Assembly: GCA_965651595.1 (NCBI GenBank)
Contig: CBFGTA010000027.1
Coordinates: 1 to 21,413 of the forward strand
Direction of reading: 5' to 3'
DNA length: 21,413 nt
DNA from: CBFGTA01 sp965651595
GTDB taxonomy: Bacteria; Actinomycetota; Actinomycetes; S36-B12; UBA10799
The notes beneath the pieces were generated by a model. It worked only from the letters and a program-made list of their open reading frames with translations. It did no database searches and was not told the DNA's origin. Position 1 is the stretch's first letter. Each line of letters starts with the position of its first letter. Of this stretch, positions 8,401 through 15,634 are shown one piece after another. The position numbers and the translations under genes were made by a program.

Positions 8401-8958
8401 GGCTGCCATGGCGCGGCGCGAACCGATCACGGCTGCCTTGGCCTGCAGGACGTCTTGCACCGTTTCGACGAGGATGGCGTCAACTCCGCCTTCGATGAGG
8501 CCTTCCACCTGAATCTGATACGCATCACGCAGAGTGGTGAAAGGGGCGTGACCGAGCGTCGGCAGTTTCGTGCCTGGACCGACTGATCCGAGCACATATC
8601 GCGGCTGCGCAGGGGAGGACCACTTGTCTGCACTGACGCGGGCGATCCGGGCTCCGGCCAAGGCGAGTTCGTGGATGCGGTCGGAAATGTCGTACTCGCC
8701 GAGGTTGGACCAGTTAGCACCAAAGGTGTTGCTTTCGACGGCGTCGGCACCGACCTCGAAATAGGCATCATGAATCGCCTCAACCACGTCCGGTCGGGTG
8801 ACGTTGAGGATCTCGTTGCAGCCTTCGTGACCCTCGAAGTCGTCCAGAGACAAGTCGTAACCCTGAAGCATGGTGCCCATCGCCCCGTCGGAGACGAGTA
8901 CCTTCTCGGTGAGCCGCTGTGCGAACGAGGTGGGGGTGGTGGTTGTTGTGTCATCCAT
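5428..8958 (-). CDS. metH: Cobalamin-dependent methionine synthase MetH
   Basis: A 1176-residue enzyme transferring the methyl group of 5-methyltetrahydrofolate via cobalamin to homocysteine. The N-terminal homocysteine-binding barrel carries the zinc ligands Cys230 (GLNC) and Cys296-Cys297 (GGCCGTTPEHIRAV). The pterin domain starts near 340 (MIGERTNANGS). The cap and B12 domains follow, with cobalt-binding His746 in DVHDIGKN. The C-terminal reactivation domain has the AdoMet motif RFSYGYPACP at 1118-1127. All modules are present and the length is normal for actinobacterial MetH. The ATG at 8958 has an in-frame stop five codons upstream and AGGAG 15 bases away, too far for an efficient SD. 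TAACCT nine bases upstream would give a leader of about three bases. The gene is divergent from a PAC2-family gene. I recognise no B12 or SAM riboswitch upstream. Confidence 0.97.
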   Translation of the reverse strand: MDDTTTTTPTSFAQRLTEKVLVSDGAMGTMLQGYDLSLDDFEGHEGCNEILNVTRPDVVEAIHDAYFEVGADAVESNTFGANWSNLGEYDISDRIHELALAGARIARVSADKWSSPAQPRYVLGSVGPGTKLPTLGHAPFTTLRDAYQIQVEGLIEGGVDAILVETVQDVLQAKAAVIGSRRAMAALGHDVFLIVHFTVETTGTMLVGTETPAAMTTLDALGVDMMGLNCATGPAEMSEHLRQLAAGAQARLSVMPNAGLPELTADGARYPLTPAELADAHDRFTREYGLSLVGGCCGTTPEHIRAVCERLGQRPPAGRDPEREPSVSSVYQSVPLRREASVLMIGERTNANGSKAFREAMLAQDTVACVEIARGQQQDGAHVLDLCIDYVGRDGTSDMAELAHQFSTATTLPIMLDSTEPAVIEAGLDQLGGRCIVNSVNFEDGDGPDSRYQKIMPIVREHGAAVVALTIDEEGQARTADWKVRIARRLINDLCTNWGMQPHDIIVDTLTFPIATGQEETRRDAIETIEAIRLIKQDYPTVLTTLGVSNVSFGLNPAGRHVLNSVFLDECRKVGLDSAIVHASKIMPISRIPDEQYQAALDLIYDRRERDSEGNVVHDPLTVFLDVFADVTAEESAHDRAAELAALPVDERLKRRIIDGERVGLTADLDSALTSHSALEIVNDILLDGMKTVGELFGSGQMQLPFVLQSAEVMKMAVAHLEPHMEKADTAGKGTLVLATVKGDVHDIGKNLVDIILTNNGYDVVNIGIKQPISTILDTAREHEADAIGMSGLLVKSTVIMKDNLLEMNQQGVASQWPVLLGGAALTRAFVEQDLYELFDGEVRYARDAFEGLRLMDALMAVKRGVPGAELPERKARRVRGESRRARPAEDIPDRSDTSSTNPIPVPPFWGDRVVRGIALNDYANYLDRRALFRGQWGLKPTSGDGPGYEELVETEGEPRLRRWLDYLVSNNILEAAVVYGHFPAWADGNDIVIGAPSMAGGAERPTELARMPLPRQRFGRFLCLADYIRPASELHGSETDVLTLQFVTIGARVSQATADLFARNEYRDYMELHGLSVQLAEALAEYWHARVRQELGLSDHDDPKIENILKQKYQGERFSYGYPACPDLEGQVPMAQLLSPERIGVKLTEEFQLDPEQSTSAMIFHHPEARYFNAL

Positions 8959-9160
8959 GATGTGCCCAGGTTACTCCTAGCAGGTGAGGACGGTGAGACA
9001 CGCCGCGTCCCTGCCACGGCAGCTGATCGGCTCGCGATAGCGTCCCTAGCTAGCGATCGGGCTCCCACGGCCAAATGCGTTCACGCCGCCGCCGGTTTGT
9101 GGGCGACCGGCACCAGTCCGGGCTAGGGTGAGTGAGCGTGGGAGAGGCAGGTGGTTGGTC
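8959..9160. promoter_or_regulatory. Divergent metH / PAC2 intergenic region with a hairpin-like repeat
   Basis: About 200 bases separate the two starts. TAACCT on the minus strand, nine bases before the metH ATG, and TAGGGT on plus at 9124-9129 are the best -10 candidates. TCGC-ga-TAGC at 9032-9041 pairs with GCTAGCGA at 9049-9056 around a 7-base loop, and GATCGGCTC (9025-9033) recurs as GATCGGGCTC (9055-9064). I looked for the B12 box and SAM-riboswitch cores and did not recognise either. Confidence 0.4.
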
Positions 9161-9988
9161 GTGGAATGGCTAGTGCGCCCCAACCTGAACGATCCGGTAC
9201 TCATCGCCGCGTTCGAAGGGTGGAACGATGCCGGAGACGCGGCATCGGAAGCACTTGACCACTTGCTAGATGTCAGCAACGCGACACTGTGTGCTGAACT
9301 CGATCCAGACGACTACTACGACTTTCAAGTCAATCGGCCGATCATCACCATCCAGGACGGTCAGCGAGACTTGGAGTGGCGGACCACTCGCATGTATTTC
9401 GGTCGGATCGACGATAGGGATCTGCTGATTGTTCGCGGCTTGGAGCCGAATCTGCGGTGGCGGGAGTTTTGTCAGGAGTTGCTGGGCATCGTCGACTTGT
9501 ATGACGTTGCGTTGGTCGTCCAGCTCGCGGCGCTACTCGCCGACGTGCCGCACACCCGAGACGTGCCGCTCACAGCATTGACGTCCCACCCCTCGCTCGT
9601 CGAAGGGCTGGCTGTCGAAGCGAGCCGCTACGAAGGGCCCACTGGAATCGTAGGCGTCATCCACACGCTCGTGGCTGACGCCGAAATTGCTTCGGTGTCC
9701 CTATGGGCGGCCGTCCCCCACTACGTCAGCCAGGCGCCATGTCCTAAGGCGGCGCTGGCCCTGGTTGAGTGTCTCGCCGAACTGATCGACGCCCGGATTC
9801 CTCTCGGTGACTTGCCGGAAGAAGCACAGGCCTGGCAGTCAGCTGTGGACGAAGTCACGTCTGACGACGAAGACATCGAGTCGTACGTGCGGCAACTGGA
9901 GAAGGCGCGCGATTCCGAACGCCTCTCGCAGGTCAGCGGGGAAGACATCGCGGCAGCGTTTGAGCGGTATCTGCGCCGCAAGACGTGA
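9161..9988 (+). CDS. PAC2-family (proteasome assembly chaperone 2-like) protein
   Basis: A 275-residue protein with the hallmark actinobacterial PAC2 opening DPVLIAAFEGWNDAGDAAS, then DPDDYYDFQVNRP, LIVRGLEPNLRWREFC, and VPHYVSQAPCPKAALALVE. The family is named after the eukaryotic PAC2 chaperone, but its bacterial role is not established. The C-terminus is acidic and helical. A GTG at 9128 would add 11 residues. I prefer the GTG at 9161 because it has AGGCAGG upstream with nine bases of spacing, because the -10-like TAGGGT at 9124-9129 would overlap the earlier start, and because the conserved region begins just after it. It is divergent from metH and converges with pgi. M. tuberculosis has a PAC2 protein (Rv2125) beside metH, from memory. 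Confidence 0.9.
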   Translation: MEWLVRPNLNDPVLIAAFEGWNDAGDAASEALDHLLDVSNATLCAELDPDDYYDFQVNRPIITIQDGQRDLEWRTTRMYFGRIDDRDLLIVRGLEPNLRWREFCQELLGIVDLYDVALVVQLAALLADVPHTRDVPLTALTSHPSLVEGLAVEASRYEGPTGIVGVIHTLVADAEIASVSLWAAVPHYVSQAPCPKAALALVECLAELIDARIPLGDLPEEAQAWQSAVDEVTSDDEDIESYVRQLEKARDSERLSQVSGEDIAAAFERYLRRKT

Positions 9989-10040
9989 ACGGAGCGGGCC
10001 CGAGAGCCCCGGTCGGTTCACGCCTTGCTAGCCGTTGCCC

Positions 10041-11696
10041 CTATGCCTCGTGCTTGTGGGCGCGATAGCGACGCGCGAGTTCCACCGTGGAGGAGTCGAG
10101 ACTGGAATCTTCGGTTCCCGATACCAGCACGGGAATGATCTGCTTGGCCAACACTTTGCCGAGTTCAACCCCCCACTGATCGAACGACCCAATCCCCCAA
10201 ATCGCCCCTTGGGTGAAGACAGAATGCTCGTACAACGCGACCAGCTTGCCGAGGGTGCGGGGATCGAGTTCGTCCGCCATGATCATCGAGGACGGTCGGT
10301 TGCCTTCCATCACCTTATGGGGAACGATCTCGGCTGCCACTCCTTCGGCGGCGACTTCCTCGGCCGTCTTCCCGAAGGCCAATGCGCTCGCCTGAGCCAG
10401 CACGTTGGCCACCAGCAGATCGTGATGGTCAGGGGCATCGACTGCCGGCACCTTGTTGATGGGCCGGCCGAAGAACAGGAAGTCACACGGAATGATCGAT
10501 GTCCCTTGGTGGATGAGCTGGTAGAAGGAGTGCTGGCCGTTGGTCCCTGGTTCACCCCAGTAAATCGGACCCGTCTCGAACTCGACGTGGGTGCCGTCGA
10601 GCGTGACGTGCTTGCCGTTCGATTCCATCGTCAACTGCTGCAAGTAGGCCGGGAATCGCTTGAGGTACTGCTCGTACGGCAGGACAGCTACAGTCGGGCA
10701 GTTGAGGAAGTTGCGGTTCCACACGGCCAAGAGGCCCATGATGGCTGGCAAGTTCTCTTCGAGCGGCGCTGTCCGGAAGTGTTCATCCATCTCATGGAAT
10801 CCGGCGAGCAGGTCGGTGAAACCTTCGGGGCCGATTGCGAGCATCGTCGACAGGCCAATAGCGCTGTCCATCGAATAGCGACCGCCCACCCAGTCCCAGA
10901 AGCCAAACATGTTGGCCGTATCGATTCCGAAACCTGAAACGGCTTCGGCGTTGGTGCTGACAGCCACAAAGTGCTTGGCGATGGCATCGGGGTCTTGGAG
11001 GGAGTCGAGCACCCAGGAACGGGCCGAGTGGGCATTGTTCATGGTCTCGAGAGTTGTGAAGGTCTTGGACGAAACGATGAACAGAGTTTCGGCCGGATCG
11101 AGATCGACGACGGCTTCAGCAAAGTCCGTGCCGTCAACATTGGAGACAAAACGGAAGACCATGTCTCGGGCGCTGTAGTGACGCAGCGCTTCGAAAGCCA
11201 TGACAGGTCCGAGGTCCGACCCACCGATCCCAATGTTGATGACATTCTTGATCTCTTTGCCAGTGTGTCCCCTCCACTCGCCGCTACGGACGCGATCGGC
11301 GAAATCGCCCATCTTGTTGAGGACTTCGTGCACATCGGCCACAACATCCTGGCCGTCGACGTTCAAAGTGGCCGTGGCCGGCAGGCGCAAGGCGGTGTGC
11401 AGCACAGCCCGATCCTCGGTCACGTTGATGTGTACGCCAGCAAACATGGCATCTCGTTGAGCTTCAATATTGCGTTCGCGGGCGAGAGAGAACAGCAATT
11501 CGACGGTGGTGGCGTCGACCCGTTGTTTCGAATAGTCGAGGTAGATCCCCACCGCTTCACGATTGAGGGTGGTTCCTCTTTCGGGGTCAGCCGCGAAGAG
11601 TTCCCGCAAGTGGGTCTGGCTCGCCTGGTCTCGGTGGGCGGTGAGCTGTTGCCAGGCGTTGGTTGTGGTCAGTCCGTCTGCCTGATACTGCGCCAT
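10041..11696 (-). CDS. pgi: Glucose-6-phosphate isomerase
   Basis: A 551-residue cytoplasmic enzyme interconverting glucose-6-phosphate and fructose-6-phosphate. Phosphate-binding segments are NIGIGGSDLGPV (154-165) and SSKTFTTLET (209-218), followed by GGRYSMDSAIGLS (271-283). Catalytic residues are Glu358 in MESNGK and His389 in GTNGQHSFYQLIHQG. The C-terminal signature is GSFDQWGVELGK. This is the standard long bacterial Pgi with normal length. The ATG at 11696 has GGAGAGGG about seven bases upstream. It lies 119 bases downstream of zwf on the same strand, so both may be read together, although an AT-richer stretch (about 11715-11755) could hold its own promoter. It converges with the PAC2 gene. 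Confidence 0.97.
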   Translation of the reverse strand: MAQYQADGLTTTNAWQQLTAHRDQASQTHLRELFAADPERGTTLNREAVGIYLDYSKQRVDATTVELLFSLARERNIEAQRDAMFAGVHINVTEDRAVLHTALRLPATATLNVDGQDVVADVHEVLNKMGDFADRVRSGEWRGHTGKEIKNVINIGIGGSDLGPVMAFEALRHYSARDMVFRFVSNVDGTDFAEAVVDLDPAETLFIVSSKTFTTLETMNNAHSARSWVLDSLQDPDAIAKHFVAVSTNAEAVSGFGIDTANMFGFWDWVGGRYSMDSAIGLSTMLAIGPEGFTDLLAGFHEMDEHFRTAPLEENLPAIMGLLAVWNRNFLNCPTVAVLPYEQYLKRFPAYLQQLTMESNGKHVTLDGTHVEFETGPIYWGEPGTNGQHSFYQLIHQGTSIIPCDFLFFGRPINKVPAVDAPDHHDLLVANVLAQASALAFGKTAEEVAAEGVAAEIVPHKVMEGNRPSSMIMADELDPRTLGKLVALYEHSVFTQGAIWGIGSFDQWGVELGKVLAKQIIPVLVSGTEDSSLDSSTVELARRYRAHKHEA

Positions 11697-11815
11697 CGTG
11701 AATCCCTCTCCTAGTGGTCGGTCTTATCTACATCAGTCGAAAATAAGTTTGGGTGCGGGCGGGTCGGGCCTTCCTGGCCGGTAAGGCTCCTATCTGCCCT
11801 TCGGAGCTGGATTGA

Positions 11816-13192
11816 CTAGACGATCGGTTCGCGCCATCCCCCGTAGGGCTTGGTCATATCGATAGCGGCCTGTGGGCCCCAGGTGCCGGGAGCATAGGTT
11901 TCAATCGGTGGCGGGTTGTCCAGGATTGGCTGGACGATTCTCCACGTCTCTTCCACGGTCTTCTCGTCGGGGAACAGGCTGCGGTCGCCCCGCATAGCGC
12001 TAGTGAGGAGGATCTCGTAAGGTTCCGGAGCGTCCCCCAAGGCCTTGGCGAAATCGACCGACAGTTCGACTGGCTCAACCTTGTCGGCGCCTGGACTCTT
12101 GACGCGCACGTTCATGGTCACACCAGGGTCTTTGCCCAGGCGAAGAATAACGTCGTCGTGCCACTGCGATTCGCGCAGACGCCCGTTGATGAAGATGGGT
12201 TGTAGCTTCTTCATTCGCACGACGACCTCTGTGGCCTTGACCGGCAAGCATTTGCCTGCGCGGATGAAGACCGGCACCCCACCCCAGCGCCAACTGTTGA
12301 TGTTGAGTTTGAGGGCGATGAACGTTTCGGTAGTCGAACCAGGCTTCACGCCCTTGACATCTTGATATCCCTCGTACTGGCCTCTGACTACGTGTTCGAC
12401 GTCTGCGTCCGGCATCGCGCGGAAAATGTCGAGACGCGGCGTGGCAACATCGCGAACTGGAACCTCAATGGTCGTCAGGGCGAGTACTTCGAGGAGATGG
12501 TTCTGGACCACATCCCGCAACGTACCGACTGGATCGTAAAACGATCCTCGATCCTCCACACCAAAGTCTTCCGCCATCGTGATCATGATGGAGTCGACGT
12601 AATGGTTGTCCCAGATGGGTTCGAACATCGTGTTGCCGAACCGGAAGTACAGCAGGTCCAAGACTGGTTCTTTGCCGAGATAGTGGTCAAGTCGGAAGAT
12701 CTGTTCTTCCCGCATGATGGCGTGCAGATCCTGATTGAGCTGTGACGCGGTCTCGAGGCTCGTTCCGAAGGGCTTCTCGAAAACGACTCGAGCGTCTCCC
12801 GCGAGTAGCCCGGCGGCGCTCAGTTGCTGGGCCACCTTGACGAACAGCGACGGAGGGATTTCGAGGTAGTACGTCACGGACGCTGAGCCGGTCACATTCT
12901 CGCTGAGCTTCGAGTACAACTCCGGAGACAAGAAGTCCCCCGAGATGTAGCTCAAGCGAGCCGCAAGTCGAGCAAAGACCGCCTCGTCCACGCTGCCTTC
13001 AACATGCTCGATGCATTCTCGAGCATGAGCGACGAGTTGGTCATGCTCCCAGTCGTCGAAGGCGACCGTGGTGACCGGGACTTGGAGCAGTCCTCGCTTC
13101 TCCAACCGATACAGGGATGGCAGCGTCATCTTCTTAGCAAGATCACCGGTGATACCGAAGATAACCAACCGGTCGGACGTTTGCAGTGTCAT
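11816..13192 (-). CDS. zwf: Glucose-6-phosphate dehydrogenase (short zwf1-like form)
   Basis: A 458-residue enzyme oxidising glucose-6-phosphate to 6-phosphogluconolactone, the first step of the oxidative pentose phosphate pathway. The coenzyme loop is GITGDLAKK at 13-21, FEKPFG is at 138-143, and the active site FRLDHYLGKEPV is at 166-177, including His170. The open frame extends upstream to 13360 but would overlap the gnd start region. The ATG at 13192 has GAGGAAAGG with nine bases of spacing and sits directly before the Rossmann strand. It is somewhat shorter than the roughly 500-residue Zwf of opcA-tal-tkt clusters, and no opcA is present. With the adjacent short gnd this recalls the zwf1-gnd2 pair of M. 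tuberculosis (Rv1121-Rv1122, from memory). It is divergent from gnd. Confidence 0.96.
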   Translation of the reverse strand: MTLQTSDRLVIFGITGDLAKKMTLPSLYRLEKRGLLQVPVTTVAFDDWEHDQLVAHARECIEHVEGSVDEAVFARLAARLSYISGDFLSPELYSKLSENVTGSASVTYYLEIPPSLFVKVAQQLSAAGLLAGDARVVFEKPFGTSLETASQLNQDLHAIMREEQIFRLDHYLGKEPVLDLLYFRFGNTMFEPIWDNHYVDSIMITMAEDFGVEDRGSFYDPVGTLRDVVQNHLLEVLALTTIEVPVRDVATPRLDIFRAMPDADVEHVVRGQYEGYQDVKGVKPGSTTETFIALKLNINSWRWGGVPVFIRAGKCLPVKATEVVVRMKKLQPIFINGRLRESQWHDDVILRLGKDPGVTMNVRVKSPGADKVEPVELSVDFAKALGDAPEPYEILLTSAMRGDRSLFPDEKTVEETWRIVQPILDNPPPIETYAPGTWGPQAAIDMTKPYGGWREPIV

Positions 13193-13341
13193 CAAGCATG
13201 ACCTTTCCTCTAGGCTCGCAAGCGACAGTATCGACTCCGGTGGTCGGTATGCCGCCTGAGTCACACTCGTTGGCAAGGAAATCGGGTGTGTCGAGGATGA
13301 TCCGCCAAAGCTCTTGGCGCGCGATTGGGAGAGGAATTCAC
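13193..13341. promoter_or_regulatory. Shared divergent promoter region of zwf and gnd
   Basis: 149 bases separate the zwf and gnd starts, so promoters for both must lie here or overlap the genes. A short symmetric GAGT-cac-ACTC lies around 13258-13270 and a TACTGT-like -10 candidate for zwf lies on minus around 13225-13231. No further operator is convincing. Confidence 0.4.
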
Positions 13342-14373
13342 GTGGCAACAGACAAGCCAATGCAGTTAGGAATGGTCGGACTCGGTCGGATGGGAGCGAA
13401 CATTGTTCGCCGCATCATGCGAGATGGCCACAGTGCCGTCGGTTTCGACAGTAACCCGGCGGTGGTGCAAGAACTCGCTGCCGACGGTGCGGTGGGAGCT
13501 GACTCTCTCGCCGACTTGGTCGCCAAACTTGAGCGCCCCCGGTCTGTGTGGATCATGGTTCCGGCCGGGCAGATCACGGACTCTGTGATTGCTGAACTCG
13601 CCGACCTGCTTGATGAAGGTGACGTCATCATTGATGGTGGTAACAGCTACTACCGTGATGATATTCGCCATGCAGAGGCTGTGCGCAGTAAAGGTATCCA
13701 CATGGTCGACTGCGGCACGTCAGGTGGCGTATGGGGCCTCGATCGCGGCTACTGCCTGATGATCGGTGGCGAAGACGAAGTGGTCAATCGCCTCGCTCCA
13801 CTGTTCCGTTCGATCGCCCCGGGCCCCGGTGACATCGACCGCACGCCTGGCCGTTCGGGTGATTACGCCCCAGAGGAAGAAGGTTGGCTCCACTGCGGAC
13901 CCAATGGTGCTGGCCACTTCGTGAAGATGGTGCACAACGGTATCGAGTACGCCATCATGTCGGCATACGCCGAAGGCCTCAACATTCTGCAGAACGCCAA
14001 CGCTGGCAAGGTGCAGCGCGATCAAGACGCCGAGACCGCTCCCCTGACCGATCCGCAGTTCTACCAGTACGACATGGACCTCACCAAGGTGTCCGAAGTC
14101 TGGCGCCGCGGCTCAGTGATCGGTTCGTGGCTGCTCGACCTCACGGCCATCGCCATGTTCGAATCGCCGACCCTGGAAGAGTTTGGCGGTCGGGTCTCCG
14201 ACTCCGGAGAGGGCCGCTGGACCTCGATTGCCGCGATCGAAGAAGGCGTGCCAGCTGCAGTGCTGACCGCTTCGCTGTACTCGCGGTTTGCATCTCAGGG
14301 TCACAACTTATTTGCCGACAAGATTCAGTCGGCCCAGCGCAAGCAGTTCGGCGGGCACGACGAAAAGAAGTAG
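13342..14373 (+). CDS. gnd: 6-phosphogluconate dehydrogenase, decarboxylating, short (gnd2/YqeC-like) type
   Basis: A 343-residue dehydrogenase converting 6-phosphogluconate to ribulose-5-phosphate and CO2. The Rossmann loop is GLGRMGAN at 13-20, and the second strand ends GFDSNP with Asp36. Substrate motifs are DGGNSYYRDD (98-107), DCGTSGGVWG (123-132) and GAGHFVKMVHNGIEYA (189-204). The protein lacks the duplicated C-terminal helical domain of the roughly 470-residue classical Gnd, so it belongs to the short class. The acidic Asp36 in place of the NRT triplet of NADP enzymes suggests NAD+ preference, which is an inference from known dinucleotide selectivity. The GTG at 13342 has GGAGAGGA with six bases of spacing. 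The open frame reaches back to 13186, but overlaps zwf. An intrinsic terminator lies 52 bases after the stop. Confidence 0.95.
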   Translation: MATDKPMQLGMVGLGRMGANIVRRIMRDGHSAVGFDSNPAVVQELAADGAVGADSLADLVAKLERPRSVWIMVPAGQITDSVIAELADLLDEGDVIIDGGNSYYRDDIRHAEAVRSKGIHMVDCGTSGGVWGLDRGYCLMIGGEDEVVNRLAPLFRSIAPGPGDIDRTPGRSGDYAPEEEGWLHCGPNGAGHFVKMVHNGIEYAIMSAYAEGLNILQNANAGKVQRDQDAETAPLTDPQFYQYDMDLTKVSEVWRRGSVIGSWLLDLTAIAMFESPTLEEFGGRVSDSGEGRWTSIAAIEEGVPAAVLTASLYSRFASQGHNLFADKIQSAQRKQFGGHDEKK

Positions 14374-14395
14374 CCGCCGCTGGTGCCGCGAGGCC

Positions 14396-15622
14396 CTATA
14401 GCGCGACGCCAAGAAGTGCATCACTCGTTCGGGAGATGAGCCCAGGGGCACTGGGGTCATCTCCCGAACGATTTTCTTGTGCTGAGCACCAGCGGTCGAT
14501 GGCAGCTATGGCCGCAGGAATATCGAGATCGTCAGCTAACGCCAGGCGGACGTCTGCTAGCGTTTGCTCGGCGGAAGGCCCGGTCGGGTCGGCGACGCAG
14601 TTGCGCCAGCGCTGCAATCGTCGTTGCGCTTCCTCCAAGGCGCCAGTTGACCATTCCCAATCAGCGCGGTAGTGGTGTGCTAGCAGCGCCAGCCGGATCG
14701 CCATCGGGTCGGTGCCTTCGGCCGTGAGCCGGGACACGAACTCTAGATTGCCCAGGCTCTTGCTCATCTTCTGGCCGTCGAGACCGACCATCGCCGAGTG
14801 GACGAAGTGACCCGCGAACGGATGAATCCCCGGGCCGCCAGTGGACAGCGAAGCCGTCATTTCATGGTGCGGGAACAACAGGTCTGAACCACCGCCTTGA
14901 ACTGTCAGGGGGAGGCCGAGTCTATCTTTGGCGATGGCAGAGCACTCGATGTGCCATCCTGGTCTACCCGCGCCGAACGGTGCTGACCACTGCGGTTCTC
15001 CAGGCCTCGCACCTCGCCAGAGGAGGCAATCGAGGGTGTGGCGCTTCCCTGGCCGTTGCGGGTCACCACCGCGTTCGCTGAACAAGGCAGCCTGTTCGGC
15101 CGGGTCCAGGGAGGATACAGACCCGAATGCGGGATCGCTGGTGATGTCGTAGTACCAGTCGGAGTCAAGCGGATAGGCCACGCCTCGGTCGATGAGTTCC
15201 TGCACGGAATCCGCGATCAGTTCCATCGACTCAACGACTCCCACGAAGTGAGAGGGGGCCAGTACCCGTAGCGCGGCCATGTCTTCGCGATACCGAACGA
15301 TTTCAGCATGGGCAATGTCGTGCCAGTCTTGTCCGAGGCTGTGGGCTCGTTCCAAGAGAGGATCATCAATATCGGTGACGTTCTGGGCGTAGTCGACCTG
15401 GAGGCCTTGGTCGCGCCAAATCCGGTTGAGGACATCGAAGGTGACGTAGGTGAAGGCGTGTCCCATGTGTGTCGCGTCATACGGTGTGATCCCACAGACA
15501 TACATCGACGCGCGTTCGTTGGCGACGACGGGCCGAACTTGTTGGCTGGCTGAATCGAATAAGCGCAGGGGAACTGGCGATCCGGGCAAACGGGGCACCG
15601 AGGGGCTAGGCCAGGAGAACAC
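14396..15622 (-). CDS. mshC: L-cysteine:GlcN-Ins ligase MshC (mycothiol biosynthesis)
   Basis: A 408-residue class I aminoacyl-tRNA-synthetase-like ligase that joins cysteine to glucosaminyl-inositol with ATP in the cytoplasm. Residues 40-60 (MYVCGITPYDATHMGH and following) contain zinc ligand Cys43 and the HIGH-type motif THMGH at 51-55. WHIECSAI lies near 223-230 and KMSKS at 285-289. GITPYDATH (rather than GPTVYD) and a length well short of the roughly 460-residue CysRS separate it from CysS, as does the lack of a CysRS C-terminal anticodon domain. The GTG at 15622 begins nine bases after the uppP stop, with only a weak AGG, so it is probably read through from uppP or from a leaderless start. 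Its 3' part carries a perfect inverted repeat that acts on the other strand. It indicates a mycothiol-producing actinomycete. Confidence 0.95.
   Translation of the reverse strand: MFSWPSPSVPRLPGSPVPLRLFDSASQQVRPVVANERASMYVCGITPYDATHMGHAFTYVTFDVLNRIWRDQGLQVDYAQNVTDIDDPLLERAHSLGQDWHDIAHAEIVRYREDMAALRVLAPSHFVGVVESMELIADSVQELIDRGVAYPLDSDWYYDITSDPAFGSVSSLDPAEQAALFSERGGDPQRPGKRHTLDCLLWRGARPGEPQWSAPFGAGRPGWHIECSAIAKDRLGLPLTVQGGGSDLLFPHHEMTASLSTGGPGIHPFAGHFVHSAMVGLDGQKMSKSLGNLEFVSRLTAEGTDPMAIRLALLAHHYRADWEWSTGALEEAQRRLQRWRNCVADPTGPSAEQTLADVRLALADDLDIPAAIAAIDRWCSAQENRSGDDPSAPGLISRTSDALLGVAL
14425..14478 (+). terminator. Strong intrinsic terminator for gnd, inside the mshC coding sequence
   Basis: A perfect 15-bp inverted repeat spans 14425-14439 and 14457-14471 (TCGTTCGGGAGATGA and its complement). 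Inside it, CCCAG/CTGGG (14441-14445 with 14451-14455) extends the stem after a single G/G mismatch, leaving a GGGCA loop. TTTTCTT follows on the plus strand. The minus strand lacks a T-run after the stem, so it points rightward as the terminator of gnd. It overlaps codons near the C-terminus of convergent mshC. Confidence 0.88.
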
Positions 15623-15628
15623 AGGCTG

Positions 15629-15634
15629 AGCCTA
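15629..15634 (-). promoter_or_regulatory. -10-like TAGGCT six bases before the mshC GTG
   Basis: TAGGCT on the minus strand is followed by CAGCCT and the GTG of mshC. Its first three bases are also the uppP stop codon TAG. It shares the geometry of the other leaderless candidates in this window, but here read-through from uppP is an equally good explanation. Confidence 0.28.

Noticed and set aside
8959..9160. Cobalamin or SAM riboswitch upstream of metH
   Set aside because: I looked for the B12 box and for SAM-I/IV and SAH core sequences and could not find them. The region is kept only as an unassigned promoter with a repeat.
9128..9160. PAC2 start at GTG 9128
   Set aside because: It overlaps the best -10 candidate and has no spaced SD. 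The in-frame GTG at 9161 has an SD and fits the family start better, though this is not certain.
9989..10040. Terminator between convergent PAC2 and pgi genes
   Set aside because: Only short G+C-rich complementarity is visible, with no T-run on either strand.
13193..13360. N-terminal extension of Zwf back to 13360
   Set aside because: The extra 56 residues cross the gnd start and promoter region. The ATG at 13192 has a strong SD just before the coenzyme-binding strand.
14396..15622. Calling this gene cysS (cysteinyl-tRNA synthetase)
   Set aside because: GITPYDATHMGH, the length of 408 residues and the lack of a CysRS C-terminal domain fit MshC better.
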